Source: Entamoeba histolytica HM-1:IMSS
Taxonomy: Eukaryota > Evosea > Mastigamoebida > Endamoebidae
NCBI RefSeq assembly: GCF_000208925.1
Contig: NW_001914907.1
Location: 16,015-80,014 of the forward strand
Direction of reading: 5' to 3'
DNA length: 64,000 bases
Shown: positions 9,369 through 18,044 of the stretch, piece after piece
Layout: the number at the start of each line of letters is the position of its first letter
How positions within the stretch are numbered: the first letter of the stretch is position 1
The notes under the pieces: model-generated
Database searches by the model: none
What the model was told of the DNA's origin: nothing
What the model saw: the letters and a program-made list of their open reading frames with translations, nothing else
Program-made: the position numbers and the translations under genes

Positions 9369-10286
9369 ATGATGAAAAAATATGCGTGTTTATGTGGAAA
9401 TATTACTTTAAGAGTGAAAGAAGAATCTAAAAGTGTGAGTATTCCACTACCTTCTGAATGGGAATCTCCTATATTAGTAAATGAATGTAGTATTGATATG
9501 CAATATTTTCAAATGGTATCAATTCGTCAGACAAGTTGTTGTCTTGTTTATAAATGTTTAAATTGTGGAGATGATGTGTGTTGTATTAAAGGAAAAGAAG
9601 GAATAATTAATAGGAATTTAGAGCAAAATGAAGAAAGAAGAAAAGGATATTCTTTAAGTAAAACTTTTGGGATTTACATTAAGAACCGTACTAATATTGA
9701 GGAAAATGATGAAGGAAATGGGGTAAATAAATCAATTAAAATTGATGAACAATTAGATAAACAATTATTATTAAAAAAACAAAAGAAAATAGATGAATTA
9801 TTTAAAATTAAAGAACAAAAAATTAGAGAATTTGTTTTAGAACAAGAAGATCTTTTTGATTGTCAAAGACAAACTATCCAAGAAGAATATAATAATATTG
9901 TTCATGACTTTACTGAATTTCATCCAACACCTAATGTTCATATACCAGAAAAAATAAAGCGTGTTCGTACTTGGCAATCTTTACACCCTTCGATGGAAAA
10001 AGAAGATGGAGAAGTTTTTGAGTTTGATGAAGAACAAAATGAAGAAATTACTGGGAATACAATTATAATGAAAAAAGAGTCATCTCCTATTCCTCTTAAT
10101 GAAGAAGGAGAAGAAGGTATTGTTCTTGACGATATTGTTCCTTGTTGTAGTGTTCCTGTAAGACTACCTTCTGTTGGTTTTGATAACTTAGAAGTTCAAG
10201 GAAATACTTTTGAAGAATATACACATACTATAAAGGAAGAAATTCCTGTTTCTTCATTCAAACAACCTCCAAATGATTGTAATTGA
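9369..10286 (+). CDS. Hypothetical protein with N-terminal cysteine cluster
   Basis: I do not recognise this 305-residue protein. The first 80 residues hold paired cysteines that could bind zinc: C7-x-C9, a CC pair and KCLNCGDDVCC. Residues 120-175 are Lys/Glu/Gln-rich and predicted to form a coiled coil (KKQKKIDELFKIKEQ). From about residue 190 there is a PEKIKRVRTW stretch, then an acidic, disordered tail. There is no signal peptide or membrane segment, so it is probably cytosolic or nuclear. Two ATG codons are adjacent (9369 and 9372); the first is used here. The AATGAACT element just upstream supports it being a transcribed gene. The combination of a small cysteine module and an acidic tail would fit an adaptor, but no function is claimed. 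Confidence 0.7.
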   Translation: MMKKYACLCGNITLRVKEESKSVSIPLPSEWESPILVNECSIDMQYFQMVSIRQTSCCLVYKCLNCGDDVCCIKGKEGIINRNLEQNEERRKGYSLSKTFGIYIKNRTNIEENDEGNGVNKSIKIDEQLDKQLLLKKQKKIDELFKIKEQKIREFVLEQEDLFDCQRQTIQEEYNNIVHDFTEFHPTPNVHIPEKIKRVRTWQSLHPSMEKEDGEVFEFDEEQNEEITGNTIIMKKESSPIPLNEEGEEGIVLDDIVPCCSVPVRLPSVGFDNLEVQGNTFEEYTHTIKEEIPVSSFKQPPNDCN

Positions 10287-12483
10287 TTTTTCAAGAATTT
10301 TAACACTGTAATTAGATTTATTCTGTTTCAATAAAATGAAAAAATTGTCAAATGTACTATTTGTTTAACATTAATATATTTTTTTTTGTGATGGTATTGA
10401 CCATCATGTATTTAAGTATTTAAAATGAAAAATATTAAAAATAATTCAATTCTAGAGAAAGTAATTAAGACTAGAATTGAAAAATTATTAAATTTTGATT
10501 ATTTCCATATTTAAAATCTTATTAATAAGATACTTTTATATTGTTTGATTTAATACACATATAATTTACAATAAATTTCATCAACAAGTTATAATATAAT
10601 AATTTATAAGATTACTAGTAATAGCAATGATGAATAATAATGAAGAATCAATAGAAATTTAATTATATTCTTTATTTTAATAATAATTAATAATAATCAA
10701 TTTATAATTATAATGATAATATATATGAAATGAAACAATGATAATTTGATAAAATAAAAAGAATAATTTTATTGGATTTTCATTTATTTTTCATTTAAGT
10801 ATATATATTATTTTATTATTTATTTCATTTCTTATTATTTTCATTTATTTACAATATGTAATTGTATCATTCTGATATATAATGACGATTTATATTTATT
10901 TATAATGTTTTATTCAACATAAAAACAAAATAATAAATAACAATAGAACAATTTCATAAATAATACACAATGAAATTATATATTTAATGATGATATTAAT
11001 TAGCATTTAAAAGAATAAATAAATACATGATATGAAAAGAGAGAAAATGAAATAAAAATAAAAGAATGAAAAACTAAAATCTAAGAAAGAATAATATGCT
11101 ATACTATAATAATATAATAAAAAGAAAAGAATATGAGAAAAAATGAAGAAAGAATAGAACAAAACCTAATAATATTATGAAATACATATTTTTTTACTAA
11201 ATTTTAATAAATAACAATGAAAGAAATGAATAATAGAAATAAATGAATGAATTTTTATATTAGAATAGAGTAATGCTAATATAAATTACAATAATTAGTT
11301 AAGCCATAAGCTTGTTATTATAGTAAATGATATTTTCTAAAGTGATATTTTTAGTTATTATGAATGTTGTTAAGGCATTAAAAATTATTAAAATAATATT
11401 TTTATGTCATATAAACATCATCAGTTTTAGTTGTTAAAATTTTTAATAAATCTAATCGTTCACTACCCTTTATTTATTCTCATTTTAGTTAAAATGTAAT
11501 AAATTGTTTTTTGTTGAATAAAAACTTCTATTTTTATTATCAATAAATCAAACTAATTAACATTCATTTAGATTAAAAAATATGTTTGGTTAAATAATAA
11601 ACAAATGATCATAATGAAAACAATTAAAGGTTGAAAAGATATTTTATCTAACTCAAAAATACAAACAAAACTTCAATATTTTGTATAAATATTACTCAAT
11701 AAAATAATATTCTTGAAATAAAATATGATTATGTATTAACAATTCAAAATTAAGGCAATTAGAAGATATTAAAAAAAGATAAATTAATATATAAGTCCCA
11801 TCTATTTGTTTTTGTTTATTAATTAACAATGGTAAGCTATTTATTTTCTAACTAAAAAACCACTTGACAGTTATACTATTAAACTAACTTCAATAGATAA
11901 ATTTTTATCTAACTCGAGTTTCACTAAAACAATTAAAAAGATGAATTTAAATATGAATCTCATTTAAAATAATATGTCTATATATCAGGGTATGTTTCTT
12001 AAAGACTTGGACTATTATTCCTTAAATTAATTATCCATTTTTATTAATTCTTTTTTATTTCATTTTTCTTTCCAAAACTTTTTAACTGACAAATCAAAAA
12101 TAGTTTTTATTTTTGAATAAATATTTTAAACATGTAACAAACGAAAAAAAAGGAAAATTGAAATAAAATGATAAAAATTTTGAAGGATTCTATCATCATT
12201 ATTATACAATGCATTAGTTAATACTATTCGTTCAAATAAATAAATTCTTTTTTATTTGTTTTTATTATTTAAAAAAATATAAGTCAAAGAAGTACCACTT
12301 TCATTTCTATCTAACTCATGACAAATATGAAAAATAAATTTTAGAGATGGGTTTGGGATATGTAAAATGAAAAAGAATTTTTTAAATAAATTGTTAAATT
12401 GTATGATTAAGAAAATTGTATTGTAGATTAAAAAAAAATTTTGTATTGAATAAAAGAAACAATACATAAAGAATGAAAATAAA
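10287..12483. other. AT-rich intergenic region, 2.2 kb
   Basis: No intact gene seen. It is composed of A/T runs, with purine-rich patches near 11040-11160. A minus-strand frame at 12252-12467 (71 codons, rich in F, I, L and N) lies just past the stop of the following gene. Its last 35 codons (HIPNPSLKF, CHELDRNESG) look somewhat coding-like, but it is most likely 3' flank. No repeat unit longer than a few bases was noticed. Confidence 0.45.
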
Positions 12484-13122
12484 TCACTTAGAGAGAGTAG
12501 GGCATAGACAAAAATTTGTTAGTGCTAGTTTTTGAATATAGGGATCTCCACGTGGAACAACAATATCTTTTTGGTCTCGAACAAGAGAAAATAAATAAGA
12601 GTTTAATTTCTGACCAAGAAAAACTATTTCGTCGTAACCATACCATAACTTGTTGTAATAAAAGATTTGATGGATTCTCTCAACTTGAAAACATTTCTTT
12701 GATTTTTTTGATAATACTGAATTGAAGAAAAATCCATATTCAAGACAAATATCATAAAGAAAATTTAAAGTAAATGTTGAACGATTCTTAGAAAATCTTC
12801 TCATACGAGTTTTTTCAGAGACATTTTGAGTAGTTGATTGAAGAGCAAATAATTCACATTGTTGTTCTGCAAGTCTTCTAATTTCTATTTCTTCATAATC
12901 AAAATACAAACAAACTACTTCTGGTCTGCTTGTAATTGTAATTGACTGTTTAAATGGTTTTTGTAATTTGAATCCACAAAATGGATTTAAAATAGCTAGT
13001 AAAATAGCTTGTTCATAACATTCAAAATTTTTCATATCCTTTTCATTTTGAGAGTATCTCATAAGGTCTTCTTTTCTTCTAATATCTGTAGTACTAAAAG
13101 TTACTTGCTCAGAGTTGTTCAT
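12484..13122 (-). CDS. Unknown Entamoeba family protein (SEKT/EYG), member A
   Basis: This 212-residue protein starts at the ATG at 13122; three more codons are open upstream only from a TTG. I do not recognise it against known families, but it is clearly related to the protein at 34627-35292. Shared features, in order: a hydrophobic stretch followed by a K-P pair (QKPFKQS here, KKPTRRS there), then NVSEKTRMRRF versus GVSEKTAIRRY, then a helix ending in LEYGFFF versus REYGVEL. There is no signal peptide or membrane helix. The basic SEKT-x-x-RR segment followed by a helix could be a nucleic-acid-binding helix-turn-helix, but that is speculation. A TATA-like GTACTTAAAG lies 29 bases upstream of the ATG, so it is probably expressed. 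Confidence 0.7.
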   Translation of the reverse strand: MNNSEQVTFSTTDIRRKEDLMRYSQNEKDMKNFECYEQAILLAILNPFCGFKLQKPFKQSITITSRPEVVCLYFDYEEIEIRRLAEQQCELFALQSTTQNVSEKTRMRRFSKNRSTFTLNFLYDICLEYGFFFNSVLSKKSKKCFQVERIHQIFYYNKLWYGYDEIVFLGQKLNSYLFSLVRDQKDIVVPRGDPYIQKLALTNFCLCPTLSK

Positions 13123-13150
13123 GAGTATCAAGTATTCAGTTATAGTTTTT

Positions 13151-13160
13151 CTTTAAGTAC
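13151..13160 (-). promoter_or_regulatory. TATA-like GTACTTAAAG
   Basis: On the minus strand GTACTTAAAG differs at one base from the Entamoeba consensus GTATTTAAAG and sits 29 bases upstream of the ATG at 13122. The remainder of the 337-base spacer (13123-13459) is AT-rich and shows nothing else. Confidence 0.5.
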
Positions 13161-13459
13161 TGTGCCAAGAACTCACCCAAAAGAAAAAAAAATTCTTTCT
13201 GTATTTTTATTAAACTTTAATGGTTGAGATTAGTTAAAGTGGTGTATCAAGACCAGTTTTTCAAAAACCATAAGAATTTACTTCATTATTCCATTTCATC
13301 TAATCTAATTCTATATTTAGGTCTCTTTTTTAAACTAACCTTAAATTCATTTTGGTAAAGAAGGTGGAAAAATAATAAAAAAAAACAATATTGTTAAAAA
13401 AGATATATGAAATAAATATGCGTGGGGAAGAAGTTTGAAACAAGAATCGAGTTGTATTT

Positions 13460-14305
13460 TCAAAAAAGAATCAATTTTGCACAAGTATCAATTGATGGAC
13501 GAAGGTTAGAATTTAAGTTAAGAAGCTTATTAAAGAAGTCATAAGTATTTTTAGTGTGGTACGGAATCGAAGAATCTATTAAAGACTGTGACACAGTTAA
13601 TGTAGTTGGAATAGTTATTGAAGGATTCATTAAAATTTCATTTGCATCAAAAGAATAAGTAGAATTTATAAAGTCGAATATTGTTTTGTTGTTACTTAGT
13701 TGAAGAAATAACTTACCAGATATCATCTCAAAAAGAACACATCCAATAGAAAATACATCAATACTTTGTGGATTTACTAAAATATTTAAATCACCTTCAG
13801 GTGGACGATAATTTGGAGTTACACAATTTGCTTTAACTAATTCATTCGAATGGTAATGATAAGCGTTACCAAAATCAATCAACTGAATTTGTTGTTTATC
13901 TGTTAATAAAAAATTAGATGGTTTTATATCACGATGAACAATATGTAATGAATGAAGATATTTTAATACCTCAAAAAATTGATATTGAAGTGGAGTAATC
14001 CATGAAATTAATTCTTCAAATGATATTGTACTTGAATGTTTCTTTTTAATTTCTTTCTCTAAGTTATTTGGTATAAATGGCATAATAATGAATAATGTAT
14101 TTTGTTCAACAATAAAATTTTTTATTTTAATAATTTTTTCATGTCGAAGTTGTTGAAGAAATTTAATTTCTCGAAAAGTTTGAAGTTTAAGTTCATTATT
14201 AGTACTTTGATTATTGAATTCTTTAACGGCTATAATCTCTCCATCTTCTGTTTGTGATTTATAAACTTTTCCAAAAGTACCACACCCAATTAATTGTCCA
14301 TTCAT
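13460..14305 (-). CDS. CDK-like (CMGC) serine/threonine protein kinase
   Basis: A single kinase domain of 281 residues. All main motifs are present: glycine loop IGCGTFGKV (6-14), catalytic lysine in AVKEF (K28), HRDIKPSN catalytic loop, DFG in LIDFGNAY, activation-segment end YRPPE, and FSIGCVLFEM in helix F. YRPPE preceded by a C-V-T-P-N segment and the small overall size suit the CMGC group (CDK-like), though no PSTAIRE helix is recognisable; the equivalent reads LQTFREIKFL. It ends soon after the conserved arginine of subdomain XI (NLRPS). The ATG at 14305 was chosen because the frame upstream opens only at a TTG (14368) and the added residues are an artefact-like K/R run. Cyclin dependence is inference. 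Confidence 0.85.
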   Translation of the reverse strand: MNGQLIGCGTFGKVYKSQTEDGEIIAVKEFNNQSTNNELKLQTFREIKFLQQLRHEKIIKIKNFIVEQNTLFIIMPFIPNNLEKEIKKKHSSTISFEELISWITPLQYQFFEVLKYLHSLHIVHRDIKPSNFLLTDKQQIQLIDFGNAYHYHSNELVKANCVTPNYRPPEGDLNILVNPQSIDVFSIGCVLFEMISGKLFLQLSNNKTIFDFINSTYSFDANEILMNPSITIPTTLTVSQSLIDSSIPYHTKNTYDFFNKLLNLNSNLRPSIDTCAKLILF

Positions 14306-14507
14306 TTTATTTTTTTTTCTTTTTTTTAGTTTTCTTTTTTTTGCAATCACATTTTTTTTTAAAAACAAAAATAATTATAATAAAATAATATAACCCTAAT
14401 AAAATGTTATAGTTTAATAAAACATAATTAAAAAGAAATTTGTTATTAAAATAATATCATAAATAAAAAAAAAAGAAAAAATAAAAAATTCATCACTGAT
14501 GATAAAA

Positions 14508-14512
14508 GAACT
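14508..14512 (+). promoter_or_regulatory. GAACT core-promoter element
   Basis: GAACT lies 21 bases upstream of the P5A ATPase ATG, in the expected position for an Entamoeba gene with a short leader. Confidence 0.45.
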
Positions 14513-14532
14513 TTGAAATTTCAGATTAAAAA

Positions 14533-17500
14533 ATGGAGTCTGGGTTATTTCCTTTGTTATATACTAAAAAAGAACCTAAAACAACTCTTATAGGATATCC
14601 TTTTTTTATTGTTTATATTATTGCTGCTGGACTTGGTATTTTTATTGAAGGGAGATTTGAAACAGCTTCTTTTGTGTTTTTATGTATTAGTGGATTAATT
14701 CATGTATTATTATATTTAAACACTGAGTGGTCACTTAACTTTAATGTAAAGATTAATTTTAATCCAGTTACATCAATGAGTGAAGCTACTCATGCTTTTT
14801 TCAAACATAAAACAGAAAAAGCATTATGTCCAATTGAAAAAGGAGTACATTACGCTTATGTTTATTTTAATTTTAAAAAATATATTTACAATACAGAAGA
14901 TGGACTTTTTTATCCACTAGAATATCCAAATAAAATGACCTTAAAAGAGTATGGCTCTGCTGGTTGTTTAACAAAATCAAAAGCTAATGAAAAACATGAA
15001 TATTATGGTTTAAATAAATGTTCAATACCAATTCCTACTTTTATGGATTTATATAAAGAACAAATTATGCAACCATTTTTCATATTTCAAGTTGTTTGTA
15101 GTATTTTATGGATGATGGATGATATGCCAATATTTGCCTTTATGATGTTAATTATGTTATTTATTTTTGAAGGAATGACAACATTCACCAGAATGAAAAA
15201 TTATGGTAATTTTAAAGCTATGGCAGCAATGAAACCAACAACACATACTGTCTATAGAGATGGAATTAAAACACAAGTTGATTGTGATCATATATATCCT
15301 GGAGATTTATTAGTTATTACTACAGGAAAAGCTATTGCAGACTGTGTTATTATTAAAGGAATGTGTGTTGTAAATGAATCTATATTAACTGGTGAAAGTA
15401 CTCCACATATGAGAGAAGCATTATCAACAATTATTGATCCAAATACAGAAAATGATGTTCTTGATTTAAATGTTCATAAACATCATATTATCTTTGGAGG
15501 AACTGAAGTACTTCAAGATGACCAATGTTTAGGATATGTTATTCATACAGGATTCAAAACTGCTCAAGGAGAGTTATTAAGAACTATTATTAGTTCAACT
15601 GAACGTAAAACAGCAAATAACTTAGAAAGTTTCGTAGTTATTTTATTTTTATTAGTCTTTGCATTGATAGCTGCTGGTTATGTATTTATTGATGGAATTA
15701 ACAAAGGAAAATCATTTTGGAAATTAGTATTATCATGTGTTTTAATTATAACTAACGTTGTACCACCAGAATTACCTATGGAATTAACTAATGCTATTAA
15801 TTATTCTTTAGTTTCATTGAAGAAACAATTTATCTTTTGTACTGAACCTTTTAGAATTCCATTTGCTGGAATTGTTGATATTTGTGCATTTGATAAAACA
15901 GGAACACTTACTTCTGATGAAGTATCTGTTGCAGGTATTGCTGGATTAAAAGATGATCCATTTAAATTAAGAAGTAGTATTGATGAAGTACCACAAGAAA
16001 TTATTAATGTTATTGTTGCATGCAATTCGTTATCTAAAATGAAAGATGGAAGTGTTATAGGAGATCCAGCTGAAAAAGCAGCATTAGAATTTTCAAAATG
16101 GAATTTAACTTCTGATGGAAGATTTACTCCTTCAAAGAAAACTAATAAACAAATTCAACCAATACAACGATTCCCATTTTCTTCATTACTTAAAAGAATG
16201 TCAGTTGTTGTTGCTATTAAAGACTTTAATACTAATACTAAAACTATTATGGGATTTGTTAAAGGAGCTCCAGAAATATTAAAAGGAATGTTTAAAGAAA
16301 TACCACATCATTATGATAATGTTAATAGATTTTTTACATTACAAGGAATGAGAGTATTGGCATTTGGCTATAAAGCTATTAAAAATGGAGAAAAAAATAA
16401 ATATATTAGAGATGACATTGAATCTGATTTAGAATTTGGTGGATTTATTTTATTCTCATCACCAATTAAGAAAGAAAGTAATGAAACAATTAAGCAATTA
16501 AAAGAAAGTGGACATGATGTTGTTATGATTACTGGAGATTCTATATTTACTGCAGCCCATGTTGCTGAAGAATTAACAATTACTAGTAAAGATAAAGTAA
16601 TGTTAATTAAAGAAAAAGAAGAATGGAAGTGGACAGACATGGAAGGTCTTGAAATTAGTCCATTTAATACAAAACAAGTAAGTTCAGAAGTTATAAATCG
16701 ACATATATGTCTTAGTGGAGAAGCACTTTCTCATATAAAAGAAGAATGTTCAAAGGAAATTATTCAAACAATTTTATCAAAAACTAAAGTATATGCACGT
16801 GTTACACCTCAACAAAAAGAAGAAATTGTATTATTATTAAAAGAAATGGGTAATATAGTATTAATGTGTGGAGATGGAACAAATGATGTTGGAGCATTAA
16901 AACATGCAGATGTAGGTATTGCTGTTTTAAATACATTACCTAGTGAAAAAGAAAAGAAAGAAGCAGAAATGATAAAATTGGGAATTATTCCAATGCCTGC
17001 CAAACCTACTCCTAAACCTCTTACTCCTGAAGAAATTGAAAGAAGAAGAAGAATGACTCCTCAAGAAAGAAGTGAATTCTTAAAAAATGAATTAAGAAAA
17101 GCATTTGAAGGATTACCCGATGATGAATCAACTGTTGCCAAATTTGGAGATGCATCGATGGCTTCTCCATTTTCATGTAAATCAATTGAAGTTACACCAG
17201 TTTGTCAAATATTAAAACAAGGAAGATCTACATTAGTAACTACTCAACAAATGTTCAGAATATTAGCTTTAAATTGTTTAATTAGTGCATATGATTTGAG
17301 TGTATTAAAAATTGAAGGAGTTAAGAATGGTGATGTACAAATGACAGTCACAGGAATATTATTATCTATATGTTTCTTAATGTTATCAAATACTCAACCA
17401 TTAGATAAACTTAGTAAACACCATCCAACAAAAACTATCTTTGCACCATTCCACGTGTTGTCTGTATTGTCACAAGCATTTATTCATTTTGTAGTTATTC

Positions 17501-17889
17501 AACTTGCATTAAAATGGGGTAAAGAAGCCGCTGGTCCTGATTATAAAATACCTGAAGAAGATGCTGAATTTAAACCAACATTAGTTAATAGTATTGTTTT
17601 CATTGTCTCTAATATTATTAATGTTACAACCTTTGCAGTCAATTATGTTGGAGAACCATATCGAAAGAATATTACCGAATATAAACCATTAATGTATTGC
17701 CTTCTAATAGTTTTTGGATTAACAATAATTCTTTCATTTGAAATTATACCAGAACTTAATGAATTATTCACATTAGTCTCATTCCCATCAGATGATTTAA
17801 AATATAGAATTATTGGATTGATTATTGCTGATATTGGATTGTCATTTGGAGTTGAGCGAATGTTAAGAATTTTGTGCAAATTCAATTAA
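14533..17889 (+). CDS. P5A-type ATPase (Spf1/ATP13A1 family)
   Basis: This 1118-residue P-type ATPase carries the P5A signature PPELPME at residues 411-417 in helix M4, the feature separating P5A pumps from ion pumps and P5B. The phosphorylated aspartate is D454 in DKTGTLT; TGES lies in the actuator domain and GDGTND at 780-785 forms the hinge. Extra N-terminal helices (residues 15-65) are typical of P5 ATPases. A charged insert (about residues 805-880, rich in P, R and E) sits between the hinge motif and the last membrane helices, as in yeast Spf1. By family it resides in the ER and extracts mis-inserted or mistargeted transmembrane helices. A complete gene, single exon, with a GAACT element upstream. 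Confidence 0.93.
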   Translation: MESGLFPLLYTKKEPKTTLIGYPFFIVYIIAAGLGIFIEGRFETASFVFLCISGLIHVLLYLNTEWSLNFNVKINFNPVTSMSEATHAFFKHKTEKALCPIEKGVHYAYVYFNFKKYIYNTEDGLFYPLEYPNKMTLKEYGSAGCLTKSKANEKHEYYGLNKCSIPIPTFMDLYKEQIMQPFFIFQVVCSILWMMDDMPIFAFMMLIMLFIFEGMTTFTRMKNYGNFKAMAAMKPTTHTVYRDGIKTQVDCDHIYPGDLLVITTGKAIADCVIIKGMCVVNESILTGESTPHMREALSTIIDPNTENDVLDLNVHKHHIIFGGTEVLQDDQCLGYVIHTGFKTAQGELLRTIISSTERKTANNLESFVVILFLLVFALIAAGYVFIDGINKGKSFWKLVLSCVLIITNVVPPELPMELTNAINYSLVSLKKQFIFCTEPFRIPFAGIVDICAFDKTGTLTSDEVSVAGIAGLKDDPFKLRSSIDEVPQEIINVIVACNSLSKMKDGSVIGDPAEKAALEFSKWNLTSDGRFTPSKKTNKQIQPIQRFPFSSLLKRMSVVVAIKDFNTNTKTIMGFVKGAPEILKGMFKEIPHHYDNVNRFFTLQGMRVLAFGYKAIKNGEKNKYIRDDIESDLEFGGFILFSSPIKKESNETIKQLKESGHDVVMITGDSIFTAAHVAEELTITSKDKVMLIKEKEEWKWTDMEGLEISPFNTKQVSSEVINRHICLSGEALSHIKEECSKEIIQTILSKTKVYARVTPQQKEEIVLLLKEMGNIVLMCGDGTNDVGALKHADVGIAVLNTLPSEKEKKEAEMIKLGIIPMPAKPTPKPLTPEEIERRRRMTPQERSEFLKNELRKAFEGLPDDESTVAKFGDASMASPFSCKSIEVTPVCQILKQGRSTLVTTQQMFRILALNCLISAYDLSVLKIEGVKNGDVQMTVTGILLSICFLMLSNTQPLDKLSKHHPTKTIFAPFHVLSVLSQAFIHFVVIQLALKWGKEAAGPDYKIPEEDAEFKPTLVNSIVFIVSNIINVTTFAVNYVGEPYRKNITEYKPLMYCLLIVFGLTIILSFEIIPELNELFTLVSFPSDDLKYRIIGLIIADIGLSFGVERMLRILCKFN

Positions 17890-18044
17890 ATACTTTTCTA
17901 GAATTTTTATTGCATTAAAAAGGGTTGAATATTTTTTTAATAGAATTATTTTTTTAGAAAAAAAATTATAATTATAGTTTTAAAAATGAATTAAAAACCA
18001 TATGATTTTATTGAACTATTTTTTGCCAATATTCATCGAAAATT

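Noticed and set aside
12252..12467. 71-codon minus-strand frame just past the stop of member A
   Set aside because: Half is low-complexity F/I/N; it lies in the 3' flank of the gene and no splice joins it to the upstream frame.
13123..13131. Three-codon N-terminal extension of the member-A gene
   Set aside because: Begins at TTG; the ATG at 13122 is preferred and has a TATA-like box 29 bases upstream.
14306..14368. 21-codon N-terminal extension of the kinase
   Set aside because: The upstream frame begins at TTG, not ATG, and encodes a Lys/Arg/Asn run; the glycine loop follows right after the ATG at 14305.
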